From contig NZ_JAXCLE010000001.1 of assembly GCF_037027585.1 (NCBI RefSeq), positions 1 to 64,000 on the forward strand: 64,000 nt of DNA. Reading direction: 5' to 3'. The stretch is from Solibacillus ferritrahens. Its GTDB lineage: Bacteria; Bacillota; Bacilli; Bacillales_A; Planococcaceae. Below are positions 34,510-44,500 of the stretch, piece by piece. Made by a program: the position numbers and the translations under genes. Numbering within the stretch: position 1 is the first letter of the stretch; each line of letters begins with the position of its first letter. Under the pieces are notes generated by a model. It was not told the DNA's origin. It did no database searches and saw nothing but the letters and a program-made list of their open reading frames with translations.

Positions 34510-35907
34510 TTATCCGATAGAACCTTCCATCTCGAACTTGATTAGACGGTTCATTTCTACTGCGTATTCCATTGGTAATTCTTTTGTGAATGGCTCGATG
34601 AAGCCCATTACGATCATTTCTGTCGCTTCTTCTTCAGAAATACCACGGCTCATTAAGTAGAATAATTGCTCTTCAGATACTTTAGAAACTTTCGCTTCGT
34701 GCTCTAAAGATACATTATCATTTAAGATTTCGTTATATGGAATTGTATCAGAAGTTGATTGGTTATCCATAATTAACGTGTCACACTCGATGTTTGAACG
34801 AGCACCTGTTGCATTTTTACCGAATTTCACTTGCCCAAGATAAGTTACTTTACCACCTTGCTTAGCAATCGATTTAGATACGATTGTTGAAGATGTATTT
34901 GGTGCTAAGTGAATCATTTTAGCTCCAGCGTGTTGGTGTTGACCTTTACCTGCAATGGCAATTGAAAGAGTCATACCACGTGCGCCTTCACCTTTAAGGA
35001 TACAAGCAGGGTATTTCATTGTTAATTTAGAACCGATGTTACCGTCGATCCATTCCATAGTACCGTTCTCTTCAACAACTGTACGTTTTGTAACAAGGTT
35101 ATAAACGTTGTTTGCCCAGTTTTGAATCGTTGTGTAACGGCAGTATGCGTTCTTTTTAACGATAATTTCTACTACAGCTGAGTGTAGAGAGTTCGTTGTA
35201 TAAACAGGCGCTGTACAGCCTTCTACGTAGTGCACAGAAGCATCTTCATCTACGATAATAAGTGTACGCTCGAATTGACCCATGTTTTCAGAGTTAATAC
35301 GGAAGTATGCTTGTAATGGTGTATCTAATTTAACACCTTTAGGCATATAAATAAATGAACCACCAGACCAAACTGCAGAGTTTAATGCTGAGAATTTGTT
35401 ATCCGTATAAGGGATTACTGTACCCCAGTGTTTTTTGAAGATTTCTTCGTTTTCTTTTAATGCTGAGTCAGTATCTTTGAAGATAATCCCCATATCTGTT
35501 AAATCTTGCTTCATGTTATGGTAAACTACTTCAGATTCATACTGAGCAGAAACACCTGCAAGATACTTTTGTTCTGCTTCAGGAATACCTAATTTATCAA
35601 ATGTTGCTTTGATTTCTTCAGGCACTTCATCCCATGAGCGTTCTGTTGCTTCAGATGGCTTTACATAATAAGTAATTTCATCGAAGTTTAATGACGCAAG
35701 GTCACCGCCCCATTGAGGCATTGGCATTTCATAGAATTTTTCAAGAGCTTTTAAGCGGTAGTCTAGCATCCACTGTGGCTCTTCCTTCATAGTTGAGATT
35801 TCACGAACGATATCTTCAGTTAATCCACGTTCAGAACGGAAAATCGATACGTCCTTATCATGGAAACCATACTTATAATCGCCGATTTCAGGCATTTTTT
35901 TAGCCAT
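34510..35907 (-). CDS. sufB: SufB, Fe-S cluster scaffold subunit
   Basis: A 465-residue SufB that with SufC and SufD forms the SufBC2D complex on which Fe-S clusters are built. Family markers are WSGGSFIYMPKGV, YVEGCTAPVYTTNSLHSAVVE and the C-terminal YLMSRGISEEEATEMIVMGF. ATG at 35907 is chosen (CGGAGGAGA upstream), giving the normal MAKKMPEIG start. Last gene of sufC-D-S-U-B. It is intact up to its normal GSIG end, although the DNA just downstream is disrupted. Confidence 0.96.
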   Translation of the reverse strand: MAKKMPEIGDYKYGFHDKDVSIFRSERGLTEDIVREISTMKEEPQWMLDYRLKALEKFYEMPMPQWGGDLASLNFDEITYYVKPSEATERSWDEVPEEIKATFDKLGIPEAEQKYLAGVSAQYESEVVYHNMKQDLTDMGIIFKDTDSALKENEEIFKKHWGTVIPYTDNKFSALNSAVWSGGSFIYMPKGVKLDTPLQAYFRINSENMGQFERTLIIVDEDASVHYVEGCTAPVYTTNSLHSAVVEIIVKKNAYCRYTTIQNWANNVYNLVTKRTVVEENGTMEWIDGNIGSKLTMKYPACILKGEGARGMTLSIAIAGKGQHQHAGAKMIHLAPNTSSTIVSKSIAKQGGKVTYLGQVKFGKNATGARSNIECDTLIMDNQSTSDTIPYNEILNDNVSLEHEAKVSKVSEEQLFYLMSRGISEEEATEMIVMGFIEPFTKELPMEYAVEMNRLIKFEMEGSIG

Positions 35908-35973
35908 GTTGTCTCCTCCGTTCATCATATGAGAAGTGCTAAAATGCTGTACAAGCACTTTAGCCTACTTAAA

Positions 35974-36414
35974 TTATTTATTTTCGTTATTTACGCCTTT
36001 TTCCATTGCTTTCCAAGCTAATGTAGCGCATTTAATACGTGCCGGGAATTTAGCAACACCTTGGAGTGCTTCCACATCCCCAAGATCATATTTTTCATCA
36101 TCGAAGTCTTCACCAAGCATCATTTTTGAGAAAATGTCTGCTAATTCTAAAGCTTCGTCTAATTTTTTGCCTTTTACGATTTGTGTCATCATTGATGCTG
36201 AAGACATAGAGATTGAACAGCCTTCTCCATCAAACTTCGCATCTTCTACGATACCATCGTTTAGCTTCAATGTTAAATGGATACGGTCACCGCAAGTTGG
36301 GTTATTCATATCGATTGTCACACTGTTTTCTTCAAGTGCCCCTTTGTTACGAGGGTTTTTATAGTGATCCATAATTACGGAACGATAAAGTTGATCTAAA
36401 TTATTAAAAGACAT
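35974..36414 (-). CDS. sufU: SufU, zinc-dependent sulfurtransferase for SufS
   Basis: A 146-residue SufU. Zinc ligands C41, D43, C66 and C129 are present (NPTCGDR, GEGCSIS, IKCATLAW). It accepts persulfide sulfur from SufS C364 and passes it to the SUF scaffold. Contains the SufU-specific insertion (about residues 95-115) absent from IscU. ATG at 36414 overlaps the sufS end by 11 bases, so the pair is translationally coupled. GAAGGAG lies upstream. Confidence 0.95.
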   Translation of the reverse strand: MSFNNLDQLYRSVIMDHYKNPRNKGALEENSVTIDMNNPTCGDRIHLTLKLNDGIVEDAKFDGEGCSISMSSASMMTQIVKGKKLDEALELADIFSKMMLGEDFDDEKYDLGDVEALQGVAKFPARIKCATLAWKAMEKGVNNENK

Positions 36415-37633
36415 CGCCAAAATACTCCTTCGCTGAGCGCAATCCTGCAACTAGTCGGTCAATATCTGCTTCATCATTATACATATAGAAGCTAGCCCGG
36501 GCTGTTGCTGATACTTGAAGCCATTTCATTAAAGGTTGGGCGCAATGATGTCCCGCACGAACTGCAATGCCACTCATATCAAGTACTGTCGCCACATCAT
36601 GAGGATGGACATCGTCAAGATTAAATGTAACAAGTCCGCAGCGTTTCATCGGGTCACGTGGACCAAAAATCTGTAGACCATCAATTGTATCTAATTGATC
36701 CATCGCATAGCCTGCTAATTTATGTTCGTGTGCTGCGATGTTGTCTAAACCTATTTCTTCTAAGAAGTCAATTGCAGCACCCAGACCAATTGCTCCTGCA
36801 ATAATCGGTGTACCACCTTCGAATTTCCACGGTAACTCTTTCCATGTTGATTCTTCTAAACCTACGAAATCAATCATTTCGCCACCAAACTCTACTGGTT
36901 CCATTTCTTCAAGAAGCGCTTTTTTTCCATATAGTACCCCAATTCCAGTAGGAGCACACATTTTATGCCCTGAAAAACCTGCAAAGTCCACATCTAAATC
37001 TTGAACATCAATCTTTAAATGCGGTGCTGCCTGAGCTAAATCAGCTACCATAATAGCACCATTTTCATGTGCAATACGTGCAATCTCTTTAATCGGGTTA
37101 ATCGTACCTAATACGTTTGAAACATACATCATTGAAACAATTTTTGTTTTTGGTGTAATGATTTCACGTACTTTTTCCAGTGAAATTGTACCGTCCGGTT
37201 CAAGGTTAAGATATTTTAAAACTGCCCCTTTTTCTTTTGCTAGCTGTTGCCATGGGATAATGTTTGAATGGTGTTCCATGTACGTGATGACAATTTCATC
37301 ACCTTCTTTGACATTTTGACGACCATAGCCTGAAGCTACCGTATTAAGGGCTGTAGTAGTACCACGCGTAAAAATAACTTCCTGTGTTGAACTGGCATTA
37401 ATGAACTTACGAACTTTTTCACGTGCACCTTCATAAGAATCTGTTGCACGGTTTCCAAGTGTATGCACACCACGGTGAACATTTGAATTATCCAAGTTAT
37501 AATAATTCGACACTGCTTCAATTACTTGAATTGGCTTTTGAGATGTGGCCGCACTGTCTAAATAAACTAATGGATGTCCATTAACTTCCTGGTTTAATAT
37601 CGGAAAATAACTTTTTATTTCTTTTGGTATCAT
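36404..37633 (-). CDS. sufS: SufS, cysteine desulfurase
   Basis: A 409-residue group II cysteine desulfurase. The PLP lysine is K224 in FSGHKMCAPTG, and the persulfide-forming cysteine is C364 in RAGHHCAQPLM. It removes sulfur from cysteine to feed SufU and the SufBCD scaffold. Its ATG overlaps the sufD stop by one base (TAATG), indicating coupling. Length and motifs are standard. Confidence 0.96.
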   Translation of the reverse strand: MIPKEIKSYFPILNQEVNGHPLVYLDSAATSQKPIQVIEAVSNYYNLDNSNVHRGVHTLGNRATDSYEGAREKVRKFINASSTQEVIFTRGTTTALNTVASGYGRQNVKEGDEIVITYMEHHSNIIPWQQLAKEKGAVLKYLNLEPDGTISLEKVREIITPKTKIVSMMYVSNVLGTINPIKEIARIAHENGAIMVADLAQAAPHLKIDVQDLDVDFAGFSGHKMCAPTGIGVLYGKKALLEEMEPVEFGGEMIDFVGLEESTWKELPWKFEGGTPIIAGAIGLGAAIDFLEEIGLDNIAAHEHKLAGYAMDQLDTIDGLQIFGPRDPMKRCGLVTFNLDDVHPHDVATVLDMSGIAVRAGHHCAQPLMKWLQVSATARASFYMYNDEADIDRLVAGLRSAKEYFGDVF

Positions 37634-38940
37634 TATCGAACTTTCCTTTCGATAACCTCCGTCAGCTGTTTTTTAACGCCTTCGATTGGCAATTGAGCAA
37701 CAACTGGCGCAAGGAATCCATGAATTACAAGGCGCTCTGCTTCTTGTTTAGAAATACCGCGGCTCATTAGGTAGTAAAGTTGCGTTGGGTCAACACGTCC
37801 AACAGATGCTGCGTGTCCTGCTGTTACATCATCTTCATCGATTAAAAGAATCGGGTTTGCATCACCACGAGCTCCTTCAGAAAGCATTAATACACGAGAT
37901 TCTTGCTCAGCATTTGCTTTCGTACCGCCATGCATAATGTGACCGATACCGTTAAAGATAGATTGTGCCTTATCTTTCATAACACCGTGTTTTAAAATTT
38001 GGCCGTCGGAGTTTTTACCCCATTGACGGATTAATGTTGTAAAGTTAAGTTTTTGATCTCCGCTACCTACAGTTACCATTTTGAAATCTGAAGTAGAGTT
38101 ATCACCAATTAAGTTTGTTGTATTTTCATAAATTGTATCTGAGTTCGTCATTAAACCTAATGCCCAGTCAATTTTTGCATCGCGCTGTGCATGTCCACGG
38201 CGATTTACATATGCAGTATAACCATGTGCTAAGTTATCTACTGCACCGAATGTAACTTGTGCATTATCTTTTGCGATTACTTCCGTTACAACGTTTACTT
38301 GGCCTTTTGCTTCTTCAAATGTAGAAATATATGTTTCTACATAAGTAACAGCTGAAGATTCTTCTGCCACTAATAATACGTGGTTGAATAATGAAGCTTC
38401 TGCATTGTCATTTAAAAATACAACTTGAAGAGGTTCTTCAATTACAACATTGCGTGGAACATATACGAAAATACCACCGTTAACTAGTGCAGCATGGTAA
38501 GCCGTCAATTTATGCTCGTCCACTTTTACAGCTGTTGTCATAAAGTATTTTTCTACTAAATCTTTATGGTCACGAATCGCTGTTTGAATATCTGTGAAAA
38601 TAACACCTTTGTTTTTAAGTTCTTCCGATACCTTTACAAACGCTGGAGTATTGTTGCGTTGGATATATAAGTTTTCCTGTTTTTCAGTATCTACGACTGC
38701 TTTCACTTCTTCAGGTAGTTCTTCCAATGAAGCGAATGGCGCGCTTTCTACTGTATGGTTTGCGAAATCAATGAAGTTCCACTTTTTAATATTCGTTCTG
38801 TCTGGTTTTGGTAAGTCAAGCTCAGCAGCTTTTTCCATTGCATTTACACGGAAATCAGTAAATGCTGCTGGTTCAGCGTTATTTTGCGAGAACGAGCGTA
38901 CTTCTTCTACTGATAACGCTAATTTTGTTTCAACCGTCAT
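37633..38940 (-). CDS. sufD: SufD, Fe-S assembly scaffold subunit
   Basis: A 435-residue SufD, the partner of SufB in the SufBC2D scaffold. It has the parallel beta-helix core with FVYVPRNVVIEEPLQVVF and the C-terminal YLMSRGISKQEAERLVIHGF, similar to the SufB end. ATG has AAGGAGG upstream. It starts 19 bases after sufC and overlaps sufS by one base. Confidence 0.95.
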   Translation of the reverse strand: MTVETKLALSVEEVRSFSQNNAEPAAFTDFRVNAMEKAAELDLPKPDRTNIKKWNFIDFANHTVESAPFASLEELPEEVKAVVDTEKQENLYIQRNNTPAFVKVSEELKNKGVIFTDIQTAIRDHKDLVEKYFMTTAVKVDEHKLTAYHAALVNGGIFVYVPRNVVIEEPLQVVFLNDNAEASLFNHVLLVAEESSAVTYVETYISTFEEAKGQVNVVTEVIAKDNAQVTFGAVDNLAHGYTAYVNRRGHAQRDAKIDWALGLMTNSDTIYENTTNLIGDNSTSDFKMVTVGSGDQKLNFTTLIRQWGKNSDGQILKHGVMKDKAQSIFNGIGHIMHGGTKANAEQESRVLMLSEGARGDANPILLIDEDDVTAGHAASVGRVDPTQLYYLMSRGISKQEAERLVIHGFLAPVVAQLPIEGVKKQLTEVIERKVR

Positions 38941-38958
38941 CTTCGTCGTCCTCCTTAA

Positions 38959-39741
38959 TTATGCTTCTTCTGTTACAACGTCAGTATCTTGAATACCTAG
39001 TTCAGCTTTAATCCACTCATAACCTTCTGCTTCTAAGCGTTGTGCTAATTCAGCACCACCAGATTTCACAACTTTACCTTGCATCATTACGTGAACATGG
39101 TCAGGTGTGATGTAGTTTAATAAACGTTGATAGTGAGTGATCATTAAGCAGCCGAAACCTTCGCCGCGCATTTCGTTAATACCTTTTGAAACTACTTTTA
39201 ATGCATCGATATCTAAACCAGAGTCGATTTCATCTAAAATACCGAATGTTGGTTTGATCATCATCATTTGCAGAATTTCGTTACGTTTTTTCTCACCACC
39301 AGAGAAGCCTTCGTTTAAATAACGTTGTGACATTTCTTCTGGCATTTCTAAAAATTCCATTGTTTTATCTAATTCACGGATGAATTTCATTAATGAAATT
39401 TCTTGTCCTTCTTCACGGCGAGCATTAATAGCTGAACGTAGGAAGTCCGCATTTGTTACACCAGGAATTTCTGATGGATATTGCATAGCAAGGAATAAAC
39501 CAGCTTGTGCACGCTCATCTACTTCCATTTCCAATACGTTTTCGCCATCAAGGATTATTTCACCTGAAGTTACTTCATATTTTGGGTGCCCCATAATTGC
39601 TGAAGCTAATGTAGATTTACCTGTACCGTTCGGACCCATGATTGCATGGATTTCGTTTGTGTTGATTGTTAAGTTTACACCTTTTAAAATCTCTTTTCCG
39701 TCGATTTCAACGTGAAGATCTTTAATTTCTAAAGTTGCCAT
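38959..39741 (-). CDS. sufC: SufC, ABC-type ATPase of the Fe-S scaffold
   Basis: A 260-residue soluble ABC ATPase. Walker A is GPNGTGKST (near residue 36), the signature is FSGGEKKRNE and Walker B FGILDEIDSGLD. It binds SufB and SufD and drives scaffold opening by ATP hydrolysis; it is not a transporter. First gene of the operon, with a clear promoter at 39802-39830 and GGAGG before the ATG. Confidence 0.96.
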   Translation of the reverse strand: MATLEIKDLHVEIDGKEILKGVNLTINTNEIHAIMGPNGTGKSTLASAIMGHPKYEVTSGEIILDGENVLEMEVDERAQAGLFLAMQYPSEIPGVTNADFLRSAINARREEGQEISLMKFIRELDKTMEFLEMPEEMSQRYLNEGFSGGEKKRNEILQMMMIKPTFGILDEIDSGLDIDALKVVSKGINEMRGEGFGCLMITHYQRLLNYITPDHVHVMMQGKVVKSGGAELAQRLEAEGYEWIKAELGIQDTDVVTEEA

Positions 39742-39801
39742 TAAATTACCTCCAAATATTCATTTGCATACTTTTTGTATGCTAAATTAAGTTCATTAAC
39801 A

Positions 39802-39830
39802 ATCTTACCCGAAATGAATGTGTGTTGCAA
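39802..39830 (-). promoter_or_regulatory. Sigma-A promoter of the suf operon
   Basis: Minus strand: TTGCAA (39825-39830), 17-base spacer, TAAGAT (39802-39807). The leader of about 55 bases includes the small inverted repeat GCATAC-5-GTATGC near 39766-39782. The rest of the 310-base gap up to gltD shows only a terminator. Confidence 0.7.
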
Positions 39831-40009
39831 ATAGTTTAGAATGATTTTAATTAAAAAACACTTATCAATCTATTAAAACACTTTATTGCAGTTTGTTTCT
39901 ACTATTTAAACAGTAATAATTATGCTTTGTATTTTTTCAATAGCTAAACACTAATTGAGAATCAATTTCACTTATTACCGGGCGCTTTTCTCCCTTTTAT
40001 ATAATTAAC

Positions 40010-40042
40010 AAAACACCATTCTCTTAAAAGAAAATGGTGTTG
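40010..40042 (-). terminator. Rho-independent terminator of gltBD
   Basis: Minus strand: AACACCATTTTCT pairs with AGAGAATGGTGTT with one wobble, followed by a short TTGTT run. Confidence 0.8.
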
Positions 40043-40053
40043 GTATAATTATA

Positions 40054-41535
40054 TTAACTTTTAACTACTAATTCATTTAAATAATATTCAACACTTGCAG
40101 CAACTCCGCGCCCTTCTTTAATTGCCCAAACGACAAGACTTTGACCGCGGCGTGCATCACCTGCAGCAAATACCCCTGGTATATTCGTTTCATAATCTTT
40201 AATAGATGCGCGGATACGACTATTTGTAAATTCTACCCCGAAATGTTCAGGTGTTTCTTTTTCCGCCCCTTCAAAGCCTATTGCCACAAATACATGCTGT
40301 ACCGGCCAAACTTTCTCTGTACCTGGTAGTTCCTTAAAGTAATGGAATCCGTCTTCCCCTAAAATCTTCTCCATTTGAATTGTATGGAGTTCCTTTACAT
40401 TTCCTTTTGAGTCTTTAATGATTTTTGTCGTTTGAATGCAATATTCACGTGGGTCACGTCCAAATTTCGCGTCTGCTTCTGCGTAAGCATAATCCAACGT
40501 ATAAATATTAGGGTCTTTCGGCCACATTGTATCATCCGTACGAACTTTCGCCTGTTGAGGATGTTTCCCGAACTGGTACACTGAGCGGCAATTTTGACGT
40601 AATGCTGTTGCCACACAGTCTGCACCTGTATCTCCACCACCAATAACGATGACGTCCTTACCTTCTACGTTCAATGCTTTATTGTCTGCAAAATTTGAAT
40701 CCAATAGACTTTTGGTAACATCTGTCAAATAATCCATCGCTAAGTGAATGTTACCAGCATCGCTGCCTTCCATATGAAGAGAACGCTGCTTTTGTGCCCC
40801 TGTGCATAATATCACAGCATCATAATCGGCCTGCAATTGTTCTTTAGTAATATCTTTCCCAACTTCTGTATTTGCTACGAAGCGAATACCTTCCGATGCC
40901 AATAAGTCAATACGGCGCTCAATAACTTCTTTTTCAAGTTTCATATTCGGAATGCCGTACATTAAAAGTCCACCGAAGCGGTCCGAGCGTTCAAATACTG
41001 TTACTGTATGCCCTAACTGATTAAGCTGATCGGCTGCTGCCAAGCCTGCTGGACCAGATCCGACAATCGCCACTTTAAAATCAGAACGTACCTTTGGGAT
41101 ACGTGGTGTAATCCAGCCATTTTCAAAGCCCTTATCAATAATTGTTCGCTCTATTGATTTAATCGCTACGGCTGGATCTGTAATGGCTAATGTACAGGAT
41201 CCTTCACATGGTGCAGGACAAACCCTCCCCGTAAATTCCGGGAAGTTATTTGTCATATGAAGACGATCCAACGCTTCTCTCCATTGTCCTTTATAGACCA
41301 AATCATTCCACTCCGGGATGACATTATATATCGGACAACCTGCAGTCGTTCCACGAATCTCAATTCCCATATGGCAAAATGGCGTACCACAATCCATACA
41401 ACGAGCACCTTGAGTCTGAAGCTTTTCATCTGATAGTTTGCTTGCATATTCTTTCCAACTCGAAATGCGCTCTAGTGGTGCCTGTTCCTGTACTTTTTCA
41501 CGCTTAAATTCCATAAATCCAGTTGCTTTCCCCAT
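40054..41535 (-). CDS. gltD: Glutamate synthase small subunit
   Basis: A 493-residue flavoprotein (GltB in B. subtilis naming). N-terminal cysteine motifs CMDCGTPFC and CPAPCEGSC bind the [4Fe-4S] clusters, followed by the FAD motif GSGPAGLAAADQL (near residue 153) and the NADPH motif IGGGDTGADC (near 300). It passes electrons from NADPH to the large subunit. ATG with AGGAGG upstream; 15 bases after gltB. FAD end motif VFAAGDARRGQSLVVWAI is intact. Confidence 0.95.
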   Translation of the reverse strand: MGKATGFMEFKREKVQEQAPLERISSWKEYASKLSDEKLQTQGARCMDCGTPFCHMGIEIRGTTAGCPIYNVIPEWNDLVYKGQWREALDRLHMTNNFPEFTGRVCPAPCEGSCTLAITDPAVAIKSIERTIIDKGFENGWITPRIPKVRSDFKVAIVGSGPAGLAAADQLNQLGHTVTVFERSDRFGGLLMYGIPNMKLEKEVIERRIDLLASEGIRFVANTEVGKDITKEQLQADYDAVILCTGAQKQRSLHMEGSDAGNIHLAMDYLTDVTKSLLDSNFADNKALNVEGKDVIVIGGGDTGADCVATALRQNCRSVYQFGKHPQQAKVRTDDTMWPKDPNIYTLDYAYAEADAKFGRDPREYCIQTTKIIKDSKGNVKELHTIQMEKILGEDGFHYFKELPGTEKVWPVQHVFVAIGFEGAEKETPEHFGVEFTNSRIRASIKDYETNIPGVFAAGDARRGQSLVVWAIKEGRGVAASVEYYLNELVVKS

Positions 41536-41550
41536 GCTAGAACCCTCCTG

Positions 41551-44500
41551 TTATTTCGAACTCACAAGCTTTTTTTGATTTCCTGTCACTTCCACAAAGG
41601 CTTGCATTGCGGCATTGTCATACGTTAATCCATTTAATTTATACTCATCAATTTTTTCCAACATTTCTTTATAATCTACCGGCACAACTTTCACGAATTG
41701 AGGAACGAATTGCTCCCACTTCGCTAAAACATCAAGTGCATAAGAGCTATCTGTCTCCTCTAAATGCTGAATAATGAGTTGGCGAACTGATTCGATTTCA
41801 GCTGCATCCGAAAGCTTTTCGAATTGAATCATTTCCATATTGCACTGTGCTTTAAATTTCTCTTCGTCGCTCGGTAAAATGTAGCCTATACCTCCAGACA
41901 TCCCCGCACCAAAGTTTTGGCCTACATCACCCAATACAACAATTTTCCCACCAGTCATATACTCGCACCCATGATCGCCTATTCCTTCTACAACAATTTG
42001 TGCACCGGAATTACGAACACCGAAGCGATGCCCTGCTTGCCCGTTAATGAACGCCTGCCCGCTTGTCGCACCGTATAAGCAAACATTCCCTGCAATAACG
42101 TTTTTCTCTTGCTCCCCTTTTATTGGAGCGATTGCTACTACTTTACCGCCTGATAGACCTTTTCCAAAGTAGTCGTTGACATCTCCTACTACCCGCATAG
42201 CCATACCACGTGGAGTAAAGGCACCAAAACTTTGACCAGCATGACCTGTAAACGTTAAATTAATTGTATTTAACGGCAGCCCTGCTTCTCCATATTTCCT
42301 TGAAATCTCACTACCGACAATCGTCCCCATAACTCGGTCTGTATTTTTAATTGGGTAACTTAATTCTATGCGCTCTTTTTCTTCAATAGCCTTTGTGACC
42401 TTTGGCAATAGCTCGCGCATATCAAAGCTTTCTTCAATTTGATGATTCTGTTGTTGCTGCTTCGTACGCGTACCTTGCATTTGATGTAACAATGCGGATA
42501 AATCCAATTGACTTGCTTTCCAATGTTTTGCCGTACGTTCAGAAATTTGAAGAACATCAGTACGTCCAACCATTTCTTCTACAGTTCGGAAGCCTAAAAT
42601 ACTCATATATTCACGCATTTCTTCTGCTACAAAGCGCATATAGTTTACAACATGATCTGCATTCCCCATAAATTTAGCACGCAGTTCTGGATTTTGCGTT
42701 GCTACTCCTACCGGACAAGTATCCAGATGACAAGCACGCATCATAACACAGCCTAATACGATTAATGGTGCTGTTGCAAAACCGTATTCTTCTGCACCTA
42801 GCAATGCTGCCATTACGACATCCTTACCTGTCATTAGCTTTCCGTCTGTTTCTAACGTTACACGATCTCTTAGTCCGTTTAGCATTAACGTTTGATGTGC
42901 CTCAGCCAGACCTAGCTCCCATGGCAAACCTGTATGTTTAATCGAAGTTTTTGGCGAAGCACCTGTACCTCCGTCATAGCCTGAGATTACGATAACGTCT
43001 GCTGCACCCTTTGCTACACCTGCCGCTATAGTTCCAACCCCTGCCTTTGCTACAAGCTTCACCGAGATTCTTGCATAGCGGTTAGCATTTTTCAGATCGT
43101 GAATAAGCTCTGCCATATCTTCAATTGAATAAATATCATGGTGAGGTGGTGGAGAAATTAATCCTACCCCTGGAGTCGATCCGCGTACTTCTGCTACCCA
43201 CGGATATACTTTATTGCCAGGCAATTGACCGCCTTCTCCTGGTTTTGCACCTTGCGCCATTTTGATTTGTAATTCATCAGCGTTTACTAAATAATGCGAT
43301 TTCACACCAAAGCGTCCCGATGCAATTTGTTTAATACTTGAACGACGGTTATCGCCATTTGCATCTAATTTGTAGCGCGCTGGATCCTCGCCGCCTTCTC
43401 CTGAATTTGAGCGTGCCCCTAAACGATTCATCGCAATCGCTAACGTTTCATGTGCTTCTTTTGATAATGAACCGTAAGACATCGCACCCGATTTAAATCT
43501 TTTTACGATAGAATCAACAGATTCCACTTCTTCAATCGGTAGTCGACGTTCTGCTTTTTTGAAGTCAAATAAGTTACGTAAAAAGCCGATTCGTTCTTCA
43601 TTTGCCATTTCTGCATACATGCGGTATAGACCGTAATCATTTTTTCGTGTTGCCCACTGTAGTGTATGAATTGTTTTTGGATTGAACGCATGATGTTCAC
43701 CATCTGCACGCCATTGGAAATCAGAGCCTGACTGCAACTGATCTGTCATTGATTTCATTGCTGCTTCATGACGGCGTTTTGCTTCTTCTCCGATTGTTGT
43801 CAAATCAATCCCATCAATTTGTGAAGCCGTACCTGTGAAATATTCATCTATTACAGCTTTTGAAATTCCCACTGCCTCGAAAATTTGAGCACCGCGATAT
43901 GATTGAACCGTTGAAATGCCCATTTTGGACATTACTTTTACGACACCTTCCGCTGCACCTTTTCGGAACTTTTGCATTGCTTTTTCAAAAGGAATTGATA
44001 AGTGTTCATTTTCAATCGCTTCTTCAATTGTTGCATACGCTAAGTACGGATGAATCGCATCAACACCGAAACCGATCAATGCTGCAAAATGGTGCACTTC
44101 ACGAACTTCCGCACTGTTTACAACGATACTTGCTTTTGTTCTAAGCCCTATGCGGATTAAATATTGATGGACAGTACTAGCTGCTAATAATACCGGTATT
44201 GTTAATTGTGTTGCATCTTCCAAATAATCCGATAGCACAATAATTGTTCGTCCACCAAAAATCGCTGCTTCTGCTTCAGTCTTAATACGGTTAAGCTCAC
44301 TTTCCAAATTTTCCGTAAATTTAAGTGAGATTTCAGCTACTTTAAATGCTTCTTCTTCATTATTTAAAAGCAGCTCGTACTCTGCAGTCGATAGCACTGG
44401 TGTTTCTAAAAAAATACGCTTTGCATTTTGTTCGTTCGGATGCAATAAATCTCCTTCCGCACCTAATAGAGTCATCGTAGAAGTAACTACATGCTCTCGA

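Noticed and set aside
36738..37004. 88-residue plus-strand ORF inside sufS
   Set aside because: Shadow of the sufS reading frame; serine/proline-rich composition comes from the opposite strand of conserved codons.
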